Part shown: positions 1-6,828 of the stretch, piece after piece
How the letters are laid out: every line of letters starts with the position of its first letter
Numbering within the stretch: the first letter of the stretch is position 1
NCBI GenBank assembly: GCA_029259715.1
Contig: JAJDEP010000020.1
Span: 1-40,571 of the forward strand
DNA: 40,571 nucleotides
Direction of reading: 5' to 3'
From: Planctomycetota bacterium
Lineage (GTDB): Bacteria; Planctomycetota; B15-G4
The notes under the pieces: model-generated
What the model saw: only the letters and a program-made list of their open reading frames with translations
Told to the model about the DNA's origin: nothing
The model's database searches: none
Position numbers and translations under genes: made by a program

Positions 1-141
1 CATGACATGCGTCTTTGATCCGGTCGTAGTTGTTGTCGATGCTGGCACGCTTGCCGTCCTGCCGGGCAAGGGTCACGACCAGGTGAACGTGCCGGTCATC
101 GTGGCGAATCGCCACCCACCGGCATCCCTCGTCGTCGCCGA
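1..141. repeat. Left copy of the 141-bp terminal overlap (circular contig)
   Basis: These 141 bases are identical to 40431-40571. A terminal overlap of exactly this kind is what a de Bruijn assembler leaves when it closes a circle, so it is read as an assembly overlap and not a biological repeat. The relaxase reading frame continues without a break across the join (688 codons in total), which supports circularity. The true circle is then 40,430 bp. Confidence 0.93.
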
Positions 142-487
142 TCCCCTCCCCCAGGCCCATCCTCTTTACCGTCGTTGCGGCGACGTCGGCCCACTGCTCA
201 TCGGACAGGATCGGGTCCTCGGGAGCCGAGCTGAGAGGCACGTGCATGACGTACTTTTCTCGAGGCGAAGTCATCAGCTCGTGCGCGGCCTTGAGCCGAT
301 GCGTCAGGTCCCGGAAATCGAGCAGCGGCCGCTCGCCTTTGCCGGCACGGCCGGCGGCCGCCAGGACCTTGGGTTCAAGGGTCTCGGTGTCCGGCCGCCA
401 GGCGCCCACGATATGAGGGTTCTTGTGATCGTTGTGGTCGCCCGGGCCGTACAGGTATCGCAGGAGCCCGCCGACGTCGGCTCCCAT
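1..487 (-). CDS. Relaxase, N-terminal part (continues at 40430 on the circle)
   Basis: This is the start of the conjugative relaxase, which cuts one strand at oriT and stays bound to it through transfer. Read on the minus strand from ATG at 487, it begins G-A-D-V-G-G-L-L-R-Y-L-Y-G-P-G, a hallmark of actinobacterial plasmid and ICE relaxases. Near residues 124-134 it carries the metal-binding cluster R-H-D-D-R-H-V-H, the HUH-type histidine motif. The frame leaves the window at base 1 and joins 40430, giving about 687 residues in all. The start is 7 nt after the mobC stop codon with only a weak AAGG in front, so translation is probably coupled to mobC. MOBP-like class is the best guess; the catalytic Tyr was not assigned with certainty. 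Confidence 0.85.
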   Translation of the reverse strand, partial: MGADVGGLLRYLYGPGDHNDHKNPHIVGAWRPDTETLEPKVLAAAGRAGKGERPLLDFRDLTHRLKAAHELMTSPREKYVMHVPLSSAPEDPILSDEQWADVAATTVKRMGLGEGIGDDEGCRWVAIRHDDRHVHLVVTLARQDGKRASIDNNYDRIKDACH

Positions 488-494
488 GATCGCC

Positions 495-1013
495 TTACCG
501 ATCACGACGTCGACCCACGATCTGCGCCAGCTGGTAAGCCTCCTCGTCCAGCACGTCGACCTTGCTCCGGACCTGCTCAGCGATCTCCTTCAGCCACCCG
601 GGAGCGACCCCAGTGGCGTTGAACTTGCGAACGGCCTGGTTCAGGTTCGACCCCACTTTGTTGACCTCGGCAGTGGCCTCCATCAGCCGGAGAGCTGCAT
701 CCCGCAACTGGCCCTGGTCAAGAACCCCGGACGAACGTTCGGCCGGCCAGACCCCGGTCTTCTCGAACACGTCGAAGGCGTCGAGCTTAGCTTGAGCGGC
801 CGCCAGCGCCGCCTCCGCCGTGAACCCGGTTGGCGAGAGCTGCACCAGCTGGCCTGCCGCTTCGATCGACGAGTGCTCATCCTCGGTGAGCTTCACGAGG
901 ATCCTTTTCGACCGGCCACGGACGTAGCCTCGCTTGCCGATCTTCAGCGCGAACTTAGGCCCTTCCGGGCCGCCCTCGTCTTCGGCTCTCATCAGTCCCA
1001 GCACTCGCCTCAC
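495..1013 (-). CDS. mobC: MobC-like relaxosome accessory protein
   Basis: A protein of about 172 residues directly upstream of the relaxase in the same direction. Its C-terminal half has V-N-K-V-G-S-N-L-N-Q-A-V-R-K-F-N, matching the G-x-N-L-N-Q motif of plasmid mobilisation protein MobC. MobC proteins bind near oriT and help open the nick region for the relaxase. The first 60 residues are basic and may form the DNA-binding part. The frame opens with GTG at 1013, while ATG at 992 is an alternative; neither has a strong ribosome site. The stop lies 7 nt before the relaxase start, so the two form one mobilisation unit. Function rests on the motif and on position. Confidence 0.75.
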   Translation of the reverse strand: MRRVLGLMRAEDEGGPEGPKFALKIGKRGYVRGRSKRILVKLTEDEHSSIEAAGQLVQLSPTGFTAEAALAAAQAKLDAFDVFEKTGVWPAERSSGVLDQGQLRDAALRLMEATAEVNKVGSNLNQAVRKFNATGVAPGWLKEIAEQVRSKVDVLDEEAYQLAQIVGRRRDR

Positions 1014-1076
1014 GCCTTTGCGAACGCTGGCCCCCGCCGGGGCCGCCTTGCGTTCGCCTGCTGCACCACCGAGCCG

Positions 1077-1107
1077 GCTTCTCCCCCTGCTGGGGGACGG
1101 CTCCAGG
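1077..1107 (+). repeat. Hairpin module, copy A
   Basis: Copy A has GCTTC, then TCCCCC-TGCT-GGGGGA (arms 1082-1087 and 1092-1097), then ACGGCTCCAGG. Copy B at 1271-1302 has the same order: GCTTC, a C/G-run hairpin around GCT, GACGG, TCCAGG. The pair looks like two binding sites for one protein inside the candidate oriT leader. Confidence 0.6.
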
Positions 1108-1130
1108 CCCGCCAGGGCCGGGCAGGGTGG

Positions 1131-1147
1131 CCCAATCGCAGATTGGG
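1131..1147 (+). other. Perfect 7-bp hairpin, possible oriT stem
   Basis: CCCAATC-GCA-GATTGGG is a perfect stem with a 3-nt loop and is followed at once by TTACCC, which gives a second small symmetry with the GGG. Short stems like this next to the nick are usual at mobilisation origins. Placement as the oriT stem is inference. Confidence 0.4.
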
Positions 1148-1270
1148 TTACCCAAAAGGATATCTTGCTCTCGTTGAAGTCAGACGAGCGTCTTTAGCTT
1201 ACGCCTTTGCCTTTCGGTTTTGAAGCTCCCGGCGAAGGACGGTAAGGAAGAAGCCTGCTCCGACTGAAAA

Positions 1271-1302
1271 GCTTCATACCCCGCTGGGGTGACGGGTCCA
1301 GG
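1271..1302 (+). repeat. Hairpin module, copy B
   Basis: Second copy of the module at 1077-1107, in the same orientation 194 bp away. It contains ACCCC-GCT-GGGGT (arms 1278-1282 and 1286-1290), then GACGG and TCCAGG. The sequence differs from copy A at several bases while the stem is kept, which suggests that structure or protein binding is selected. Confidence 0.6.
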
Positions 1303-1582
1303 AGCATCCCGTCCGAGGCTGTCCGCCCACCTCTCATCCTTCAAGCGACCCACGCATTTCTGATCCAACCATCAGGTGACTAAGGGGTCGTCGACGCCCG
1401 CTATTTACCGCGCTGCTGACGCATCGCTCCTTAAAACGCTTAGTCCCGGATCGCTTGAACGACGAGCCTCTGTGGGCTGCCTTCGGCAAGGAGTCCGGCG
1501 GCTGACGCCCCCGGCTTGGACGGTCGGGATGCTCCTTTTTGAAGGGGCTCTAAGGCAGTAACGGAAAGAGAGGTTGATCGGT

Positions 1583-1858
1583 ATGTCGAATCTTCGTCGG
1601 GACTTGAGTGACCTTCGCAGGGTGCCGTGCGGCTGTGTGTTCCACGCCGAGGGCGAGATGGAGATGCACAAGTACTGCCCGGCCCACCGGCCGCAGGTTG
1701 GCGTCTACAGCTGCGGGGAGTGCGAGGCCTCGTTCCTTCTTTTCGAGGACCTGCAGAGCCACGTGATGGACGTCCACTTCCTGGACCTGCCGGAGGCGGT
1801 CGTCCCCCTGGCCACCATCGACATTCCGAAGGTGCCGGAGATGTCGGTTGCCAGCTGA
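1583..1858 (+). CDS. Small two-module zinc-finger protein (C2H2 type)
   Basis: A 91-residue protein from ATG 1583, with GAGAGG 9 nt upstream. The TTG at 1574 is too close to that site. Residues 16-35 form a first metal module, C-G-C-x13-C-x2-H, containing A-E-G-E-M-E-M. Residues 44-65 form a classical C2H2 finger, C-x2-C-x12-H-x4-H, with Phe and Leu at the core positions. A clear paralogue is encoded at 17498-17713 on the other strand, with the same order of modules. Classical C2H2 fingers are uncommon in bacteria, and most bind DNA or partner proteins. A regulatory or nucleic-acid-binding role is inferred; the target is unknown. Confidence 0.8.
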   Translation: MSNLRRDLSDLRRVPCGCVFHAEGEMEMHKYCPAHRPQVGVYSCGECEASFLLFEDLQSHVMDVHFLDLPEAVVPLATIDIPKVPEMSVAS

Positions 1859-2015
1859 CCGCCGCATCTCCCGGGAGAGCCTGGTGCAGGTAGCCGTCCT
1901 GCGCCAGGCCGGATTCCTGACCCGCCGTCTGGGTGACAGGGTCCAACCGCCGACACTCGAGCCGGACCCATCGGGCCGGCCGGGTGGTCAACCGAGGCCC
2001 TCGACGGAGGACTGA
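1848..2015 (+). CDS. Possible small basic protein of 55 residues
   Basis: A short frame starting with TTG at 1848, overlapping the zinc-finger gene by 11 nt, with GGAG about 7 nt upstream. It ends at TGA 2013-2015 and encodes an Arg- and Pro-rich peptide (I-S-R-E-S-L-V-Q-V-A-V-L-R-Q-A-G). The overlap fits the coupled style of this plasmid. No family is recognised, and in GC-rich DNA such a frame can arise by chance. Confidence 0.3.
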   Translation: MPADRRISRESLVQVAVLRQAGFLTRRLGDRVQPPTLEPDPSGRPGGQPRPSTED

Positions 2016-2049
2016 GCAGCCGGTCTCGGGGTGTTGGGAAGAGCACTCC

Positions 2050-2850
2050 GTGGACCGGTCGCTGAGTCCTTTTCGTCGCGCTGCGATGCACTTCTACCTC
2101 GGCACCCACATGGCCGGATGGCTCGGCCTGGTCGACGTCCCACTGTTCGTGAGCCACCGCCGGCTGAAGATCCGCAGGACACTCCCAAGCGCAAGGGTTG
2201 GCTGGGCCCTCGACTCGGGCGGCTTCACCGAGCTGAACCTTCACGGCTGCTGGCAAACGACCGAAGTGGAGTACGTCGCCGCCGTGCGGCGCTACCAGCT
2301 CGAGGTCGGCCGGCTGGCCTGGGCGGCTCCCATGGACTGGTTGTGCGAACCGTTCGTGGTGGCCAAAACCGGGCTGAGCGTCCCGGAGCATCAGGCCAGG
2401 ACCGTCGCGAACCTCCTGCGGCTGCGGGAGCTGGCACCTGAGCTTCCCTTCATCCCTGTGCTGCAGGGCTGGAGCGAGCGGGACTACCACCGGTGCGTTG
2501 ACCTCTACGAATCCGCCAGCGTCGATCTGCGAGCGGAGCCGGTGGTGGGCCTCGGGTCGATCTGCCGGCGGCAACATTCGGCTGACATCGGCCGGGTCGT
2601 TGGAGGCCTGGCTCAACTGGGGTTGCGGCTTCACGGATTCGGGGTGAAGCAGCGGGGCCTGACCCAGTATTCCTGGGCGCTGGCCTCGGCCGACTCCATG
2701 GCCTGGAGCTATGACGCCCGCCGCAGCCGGCCGCTTGCGGAGTGCTCCCACGGGTCGTGCTCCAGCTGTCGGCGTTACGCTCTCGCTTGGCGTGTCCGCC
2801 TCCTGGCGGCGGTCAATGCACAATGGCAGCAACCTATGCTGCCGCTCTAA
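2050..2850 (+). CDS. DpdA/TGT-like 7-deazaguanine DNA-modification protein
   Basis: A protein of about 266 residues resembling the DpdA family, which shares the tRNA-guanine transglycosylase fold and exchanges guanine in DNA for a 7-deazaguanine base. The motif W-A-L-D-S-G-G-F at about residues 52-59 matches the catalytic D-S-G-G-F of TGT. V-V-G-L-G-S-I-C-R-R-Q, H-G-F-G-V-K and S-A-D-S-M-A-W-S follow in the order typical of actinobacterial and phage DpdA-like proteins. The C-terminus has a Cys-rich C-S-H-G-S-C-x2-C patch. The start may be GTG 2050 (GGAAG 8 nt upstream) or ATG 2086. No other dpd gene and no preQ0 synthesis gene is present, so the base precursor would come from the host. An anti-restriction role on a conjugative plasmid is inferred. 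Confidence 0.75.
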   Translation: MDRSLSPFRRAAMHFYLGTHMAGWLGLVDVPLFVSHRRLKIRRTLPSARVGWALDSGGFTELNLHGCWQTTEVEYVAAVRRYQLEVGRLAWAAPMDWLCEPFVVAKTGLSVPEHQARTVANLLRLRELAPELPFIPVLQGWSERDYHRCVDLYESASVDLRAEPVVGLGSICRRQHSADIGRVVGGLAQLGLRLHGFGVKQRGLTQYSWALASADSMAWSYDARRSRPLAECSHGSCSSCRRYALAWRVRLLAAVNAQWQQPMLPL

Positions 2851-3293
2851 AGGGCGCATTCTTACCTAACGCCGCCAGATGAGCCGAAGGTCATGCACGG
2901 CCGACCTATGCTTTTTCCCACCTCCCCCCGCAGTTTTCCCTGCGTGGACAACCACCTTCTGAAGTTTCACACTGCCAGAACGGGAAGAACCGAGGCACCT
3001 ACAACCAGATCCAGCAGTTGGCCGACAACATCAACGCGAGATCAATTGCACCTAGATCCACGTCGCGCAGGTAGTAGGTGACAGCCGTGCCACGCTCAGA
3101 TTGTGGAGGTCCCTTTTAAGTGAGAGGGGCAACAGATCAGCTTAACTCAGGGGTGTGGGAAGGGTGTGGGGCAACGCCGCTGTCACTTCGATGTGGAGAA
3201 TGAAGCAGAGAAAAGAAAGAAGCGGCCGTCCGGAGCTACGAACTCCGGCGGCCGCCACAACCATCACTCGATCCGCTAAGAAAGGATGAATGA
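2851..3293. other. Non-coding interval after the DpdA-like gene
   Basis: About 440 bases with no supported gene. A stop-free stretch at roughly 2960-3075 reads as an Asn/Gln-rich peptide but has no start codon with a ribosome site, and may be a gene relic. The interval ends in the strong stem at 3222-3255, just before the small membrane-protein gene. Confidence 0.5.
3222..3255 (-). terminator. Strong stem followed by a T-rich tract on the minus strand
   Basis: The arms are GCGGCCG-t-CCGGAG and CTCCGG-CGGCCGC around a 7-nt loop, a 13-bp stem with one bulged base. Read on the minus strand, the stem is followed by TTCTTTCTTTTCTC, the pattern of an intrinsic terminator. It would stop leftward transcripts coming from the rep gene. 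On the plus strand there is no T tract. Confidence 0.65.
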
Positions 3294-3485
3294 ATGGCAA
3301 AGCGTAATGCTGAGGACGGTAGCCGACAAGTGGCCGGCGTCGCCCTGACCGTTTTGTGCTGCGTCACTGCAGTTAGCAGCTTGGCAATCTTGCACCTGGG
3401 CGGCGACGCCCTCGGCGCCCTGTGGTTGGCGCTGTACTACCTGGCTGTGTTGGCTCGCCCGGAGGTCTTTAGGAGGCGGCGCTGA
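3294..3485 (+). CDS. Small two-pass membrane protein
   Basis: A 63-residue protein starting at ATG 3294, with AAAGGATG upstream. After a charged start it has two hydrophobic stretches, about residues 13-33 (V-A-G-V-A-L-T-V-L-C-C) and 38-54 (A-L-G-A-L-W-L-A-L-Y-Y), and ends in an R-R-R-R tail facing the cytoplasm. No family is recognised. It stands alone between a minus-strand terminator and a palindrome site, so its partners cannot be guessed from position. Confidence 0.55.
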   Translation: MAKRNAEDGSRQVAGVALTVLCCVTAVSSLAILHLGGDALGALWLALYYLAVLARPEVFRRRR

Positions 3486-3508
3486 CGGCGGGCGCTTGAA
3501 GGTCAGTT

Positions 3509-3523
3509 GATACCGCCGGTATC
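3509..3523. repeat. Distributed palindrome, site 1 (exact, centre C)
   Basis: GATACCGCCGGTATC, an exact copy of the plasmid-wide 7+1+7 interrupted palindrome. It is intergenic, 24 bases after the small membrane-protein gene and downstream of rep on the other strand. The flanking bases extend it to TGATACC...GGTATCA, 17 bp. Confidence 0.9.
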
Positions 3524-3703
3524 ACCGGGGCCGGCCCTCAGCGGCCCGAGCGGGATACCCCCCTCCCCTACCACAAAAAGAAACCTCCAAAAGCAGAGAC
3601 CAACCAGCTTGAGGAGAACCTTGAGCTTATGCCGTTGAATTGAAGCGTTCGTCCAACCCTACGGTGAGCAAAGGGACTACCGCCGCTTGCCGTCAACGTC
3701 GTT

Positions 3704-4798
3704 TCAAGCACTTCGGATTTTGGATCTGATCTCAGCACGAGCTGCATCACCCGCCGCCTTGCACGTCCCGCAAGCTTGTCCTGACCCGACCCCATGTGGG
3801 CAATGCTCCTCGAGGTCGACCACCGCTATACCCGCCTGCGCAAGACGTCGGGCGTTAGCCAGACGATCGGCTTCGACGCTCACCAACGGCGTAGCCACCG
3901 CCAGGGCGTAGCTCATCGGCGACGTCACTCGGCGACGCTCCGACAGCGCTACCCTCACCGCAGTTAGGCCGGCGTGGAGGGCCTGGTCCGTGATGGCCCC
4001 CGGCTCAAAGCCTCGCTCTGCGAGCTCCTGGCGCAACTGGGCCTCCGTAGGGGGACTTGGGGCTGCGGAGAAGCGCCGCTTCCCAGCTCCCCCCTTCGCT
4101 GCTGGTTTTCGGGTTTTGGCCGGGGGCTTGTCCCCCGGCTGGGGGTTTGAAGGTTCCGAAGACACCACCATCTCGTCGCGGGCGTCGGCGCTTGCGATGG
4201 GTGGTTGCGATGGTGGTGTTTTTAAAGACAAGTCAAAAGCTTGTAAACCAAAAGCTTCTTCTTCTTGGGTGGCAATAGGTTGCATGGGGCCGTGGAAATC
4301 TGTTTCCAGGGGGGGTGGCAATGTATTTCCACGGGGGGGTGGCAATGTATTTCCACGGGGGTCCACGGCGACGAGGTACTTCGGGGGCAGCTCCTCGATG
4401 ATGTAGTAGTTGCTCAACTGGTGGCCGTCGCCAGCGAAGTCGAAGCGGGGCTCGATGGTGATGAGTCCCGGGATCGTCTCGACGTCCCGATCGTCGGTAT
4501 CGATGCGGCCGCAGGCCTCCAGCTCCCTAAGTAGGTTAAAGACCTGCCGGCGCCCGACTCCGAGGTCCTTGCTGAGCCGGTTCTTGGTGGCAACTGCACC
4601 GGGCTCCTGTCGGGCGTAGCCCAAGAGCAGACCGTAGGTCACCCGGGCACCAAGCGAGAGGCTGGTGTCCTTGAGGATGACGTTCTCGATCTGTGTGAAA
4701 GGCAGCCGCCGGCGGGCGTTGCGGAAAACGATCCGGTCGCCCGTTGTAGTTGCCGTCGGCGGCGTTCCGGCCGTATCGACTTGCGTTGCTGCGGTCAC
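3704..4798 (-). CDS. Replication-initiator-like winged-helix protein
   Basis: A protein of about 364 residues. Near residues 20-100 it has a helix-turn-helix region (L-P-F-T-Q-I-E-N-V-I-L-K-D, L-S-L-G-A-R-V-T-Y-G-L-L-L-G-Y-A, then N-R-L-S-K-D-L-G-V-G-R-R-Q-V-F-N-L-L-R-E-L). That order is typical of plasmid initiators and DnaD-like replication proteins. A long low-complexity Pro/Ala/Lys middle follows, and the C-terminus has an H-C-x-H-x6-C-x2-C cluster that may bind zinc. It is the only candidate Rep on the plasmid. GTG 4798 is chosen because GAGGAGG lies 5 nt upstream; ATG 4879 would add 27 residues. Iteron-like repeats lie inside the gene, as in RepA_N plasmids. The role is inferred. Confidence 0.6.
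   Translation of the reverse strand: MTAATQVDTAGTPPTATTTGDRIVFRNARRRLPFTQIENVILKDTSLSLGARVTYGLLLGYARQEPGAVATKNRLSKDLGVGRRQVFNLLRELEACGRIDTDDRDVETIPGLITIEPRFDFAGDGHQLSNYYIIEELPPKYLVAVDPRGNTLPPPRGNTLPPPLETDFHGPMQPIATQEEEAFGLQAFDLSLKTPPSQPPIASADARDEMVVSSEPSNPQPGDKPPAKTRKPAAKGGAGKRRFSAAPSPPTEAQLRQELAERGFEPGAITDQALHAGLTAVRVALSERRRVTSPMSYALAVATPLVSVEADRLANARRLAQAGIAVVDLEEHCPHGVGSGQACGTCKAAGDAARAEIRSKIRSA
4303..4361 (-). repeat. Iteron-like tandem repeats inside the rep gene
   Basis: A 23-24-bp unit beginning TTTCCA(C)G, a G-run and TGGCAATGTA is repeated head to tail at 4303-4325 and 4326-4349, with a third partial copy at 4350-4361. A further partial copy lies upstream at about 4265-4279. In the protein this gives a repeated G-N-T-L-P-P-P. 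A stem TGGAAA-TCTG-TTTCCA (4293-4308) abuts the array. Initiator genes of the RepA_N type carry their origin inside the coding region, so this is the best oriV candidate. Confidence 0.55.
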
Positions 4799-4942
4799 TC
4801 GATCCTCCTCTGTCGCTCCTTGCAGCGATAGGTTGGTTGGGCGGAAGCTTGAGCGAGAAACACCGCACAAATCAGGCATAGCTCCGCCCTGATCGAGTAA
4901 GATGATTTTCCAATAGCGTCATCTGGATCTCGATCCAACCAC

Positions 4943-4970
4943 TCGGCCCTGTCTCACCGGACGGGGCCGA
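4943..4970. other. Strong stem-loop upstream of rep
   Basis: An 11-bp stem (one G-T pair) runs between TCGGCCCTGTC and GGACGGGGCCGA, with a 6-nt loop, in the 155-bp gap between the MerR-like gene and rep. It lacks a clear T tract on either side. On the minus strand it would sit in the rep leader RNA, so control of initiator synthesis is possible but unproven. Confidence 0.4.
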
Positions 4971-5034
4971 CTGCGTTTCTAGGGTCTATCGGTTTTCTCG
5001 GGTTCTCCCCTCTCTGCTCAGACTCCTGCTCGAC

Positions 5035-5394
5035 TCAGGCCGCCACGGTGCTTCGTGCCTTCCGTACGGCGGCCTTGCATGACGCCAGCTCGTCCAACAG
5101 CTCGTCGAGGTTCTTAGAGGTCTTCTCTGCGGCGATCTCGTCGGGGCCGGCCAGCGAGGCCAGGTCCTCTACGGGTACCCCGAGGCAGCGGGCCAGTTTG
5201 GCACCCGCAACCATCGCTGCGGCCTGGGCGTTGCTGAAGATCCGCTTGCCGCCGATCCGCTTCAGCTCGTCGTCGAACAGTGCAGACGAGAGGCCGGCGA
5301 GCCATTCACGGCTGACCGTGATCCCGTCCTTGTACAGCATGCCGACGATGTCCGTCGACGTAAGTGGTCGGGGCTCACGTTTTCGTGGTGTCAT
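5035..5394 (-). CDS. Small putative DNA-binding protein, MerR-like helix-turn-helix
   Basis: A 119-residue protein from ATG 5394, with AAGGAGG 9 nt upstream. Residues 10-80 (S-T-D-I-V-G-M-L-Y, then R-I-G-G-K-R-I-F-S-N-A-Q-A-A-A-M-V-A-G-A) resemble the pattern of a MerR-type winged helix, with a coiled C-terminal helix (K-N-L-D-E-L-L-D-E-L). It reads toward rep in the same direction with a 155-bp gap and diverges from parA. A repressor of rep or of the shared divergent promoter region is a reasonable guess. Family assignment is weak. Confidence 0.5.
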   Translation of the reverse strand: MTPRKREPRPLTSTDIVGMLYKDGITVSREWLAGLSSALFDDELKRIGGKRIFSNAQAAAMVAGAKLARCLGVPVEDLASLAGPDEIAAEKTSKNLDELLDELASCKAAVRKARSTVAA

Positions 5395-5559
5395 CCCGGA
5401 GGCCTCCTTCGAATTACAGACGTGTTATTTGGTGTCCTGGGCGCGAGTAAAGCACAAGATCCGGTAGCTGTGTTGGATTTGACGCCATGGCACAACGCGC
5501 GAGTCGGGCGCGCGGGCACTCCTGGACTACTTCCGCCATTGGTGGATTAAATCCGGCGA

Positions 5560-5639
5560 CTAGACGTTGGGACGTTGTAACGTCTAGGGTGTCCGCAACG
5601 TTGCGGTAGTCGAAGCGCTCGGGATGTCGGGACGTTTGG
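5560..5639. promoter_or_regulatory. ACGT-box operator/centromere cluster upstream of parA
   Basis: This stretch ends 9 bp before parA. It holds CTAGACGTT and AACGTCTAG as perfect 9-bp inverted arms (5560-5568, 5579-5587) with another GGGACGTTG between them. A perfect 14-bp palindrome CCGCAACGTTGCGG lies at 5593-5606, and a looser box GGGACGTTTGGG at 5629-5640. The same ACGTCCC-n-ACGTCTA word occurs at 6528-6560, 14998-15036 and 18065-18112. RHH proteins of the MetJ/ParG type bind tandem boxes of this size, so the protein encoded at 6415-6828 is the expected ligand. Confidence 0.65.
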
Positions 5640-5648
5640 GAGGAATGC

Positions 5649-6425
5649 ATGAAAGCAGCGATCGCAGTAGCGAACCATAAGGGGGGGGTGGGCAAGACCA
5701 TGACGGCCGTGAACCTTGCCGGCCGCCTCGCCCAGCTCGGCCATAGAACCCTGCTCGTCGACGTCGACGCCCAGGCGCACGCAACGCTGTGGTTTGCGGA
5801 CTCCGTCGACGCAGACCTGCAGGACGTCATTATGAACGGCGTGCCGATCGACCAGGTGATCGTCAAGACGTGGATCGACGGTCTGGATCTTCTGCCAGCG
5901 ACCTTGGCGCTCGCGCCCTTCGAGCTGCAGTTGAACCAGCTGACACGGCGAGAGGATCGCATCAAGCGGGTCTTGCAGCCGGTGCTGGCCCGATACGAAT
6001 TCATCGTCTTCGATCTTGCGCCGAGCCTCAGCATGGTCACTCTGGCGGCCCTGGCGGCCGCTACGCACGTCATCGCCCCGGTCAGTGCGACGAAGCTGGC
6101 CCTGGGTGCGTTCGGAACCTTCGCCGGCTGGCTGGACGAGTTCAAGGCCGAGGGAGTGATCACCGCCGACCTACTCGGAGCGGTCGTTACGATGGTCGAC
6201 CCCAGAACGAGGTCGACCCGAGAGGTCACCGAGGTCCTGGCGGCCAGCTCCTATCCGGTGTTCGAGACGCAGATCCCTCGCCGGATCGGCGTGGAGGACT
6301 ACGTCACCGAGCGGCGGCTGGCCAGCGACGTCGTCGGCGAAGCCTACGACCGACTCACGCAGGAGATCCTCGCAGCGATCGACCCTGAGGGCCCGGGACA
6401 GGAAGTGGTGGCGTATGCCTCCTGA
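5649..6425 (+). CDS. parA: ParA-type partition ATPase
   Basis: A 258-residue Walker-type ParA that moves plasmid copies apart along the nucleoid. It has the deviant Walker A motif K-G-G-V-G-K-T at residues 11-17 with the signature lysine, Walker A' D-V-D-A-Q near residue 40, and Walker B V-F-D-L-A-P-S near residue 121. It lacks a long N-terminal DNA-binding domain, so it belongs to the short ParA group (type Ib), in which the small partner protein acts as repressor. ATG 5649 follows GGGAGG by 6 nt. Its end overlaps the next gene by 11 nt, and the promoter region carries ACGT boxes. Confidence 0.93.
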   Translation: MKAAIAVANHKGGVGKTMTAVNLAGRLAQLGHRTLLVDVDAQAHATLWFADSVDADLQDVIMNGVPIDQVIVKTWIDGLDLLPATLALAPFELQLNQLTRREDRIKRVLQPVLARYEFIVFDLAPSLSMVTLAALAAATHVIAPVSATKLALGAFGTFAGWLDEFKAEGVITADLLGAVVTMVDPRTRSTREVTEVLAASSYPVFETQIPRRIGVEDYVTERRLASDVVGEAYDRLTQEILAAIDPEGPGQEVVAYAS

Positions 6426-6828
6426 GAGCAGGACCGGCCCGAAGAAGTTCTCGGCGAGCGATCTGCTCGACCAGGGCAAGGACCGTACAGCTCGAGGGCC
6501 GAGAAGGGCCGACGCCCCGGTCGTCGCAGACGTCCCGACGTCTACGACGTCCCTACGTCTCGCCGACCCGGAGAGCGGCAAGTACGAGCGGGTGACGGTC
6601 TACATGACCACCGAACAGCAGACCTGGGCAAATGCGGCCGCCTTCAAAGCCAGCTCGGTCGACGTGCGCTACAACTCCTCTGAGGTCATCCGGCTGGCGA
6701 TGGACAGACTCAAGGACACGATGTCGGTGGAAGACCTCGCCGACGCACTCGCCGAGCAGGCGTGGGCGGAAGCGGAGGCTTACCCGGGTCGCATGAAACG
6801 AAAGATGCCACCGAGGCCGGGTGCCTGA
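6415..6828 (+). CDS. Small centromere-binding partner of ParA (ribbon-helix-helix)
   Basis: A 137-residue protein overlapping parA by 11 nt. The N-terminal 50 residues are basic and probably flexible. Residues 58-100 (E-R-V-T-V-Y-M-T-T-E-Q-Q-T-W-A-N-A-A-A-F-, then N-S-S-E-V-I-R-L-A-M-D-R-L) fit a ribbon-helix-helix fold: one beta strand, then two helices. Type Ib systems pair a short ParA with just such a protein, which binds repeats at the centromere and represses the operon. The coding region itself holds an ACGT-box cluster at 6528-6560. Sequence similarity to a named family is not claimed; fold and position are the evidence. Confidence 0.7.
   Translation: MPPESRTGPKKFSASDLLDQGKDRTARGPRRADAPVVADVPTSTTSLRLADPESGKYERVTVYMTTEQQTWANAAAFKASSVDVRYNSSEVIRLAMDRLKDTMSVEDLADALAEQAWAEAEAYPGRMKRKMPPRPGA
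6528..6560. repeat. ACGT-box cluster inside the RHH gene
   Basis: AGACGTCCCGACGTCT is followed directly by ACGACGTCCCTACGTCT, giving four ACGT boxes in 33 bp. The DNA encodes part of D-V-P-T-S-T-T-S-L-R in a linker region, so the repeat may be kept for DNA binding rather than for the protein. The word matches the parA promoter boxes. Confidence 0.55.

Larger units (their letters stand above)
1014..1582. other. Structured non-coding leader, candidate oriT region
   Basis: About 570 bases with no convincing gene, upstream of mobC. The region is packed with symmetry. It has a nested stem (arms 1020-1027 and 1050-1057, with inner arms 1029-1034 and 1039-1044), a repeated hairpin module at 1077-1107 and 1271-1302, and a perfect 7-bp hairpin at 1131-1147. 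An 11-bp inverted pair also lies far apart, at 1301-1311 and 1525-1535, the second followed by a T-run. In MobC/relaxase plasmids oriT usually lies just upstream of mobC, so this is the best oriT candidate. No nick site could be matched to a known consensus. A structured antisense RNA is another possibility. Confidence 0.5.

Noticed and set aside
2893..3081. 62-codon plus-strand frame after the DpdA-like gene
   Set aside because: Ser/Thr/Arg-rich with no ribosome site and no pattern of a folded protein.
4763..4777. Possible thirteenth palindrome site in the rep start (read D-T-A-G-T)
   Set aside because: Only 11 of 15 bases match and one arm is broken. It may be a decayed copy but is not counted.
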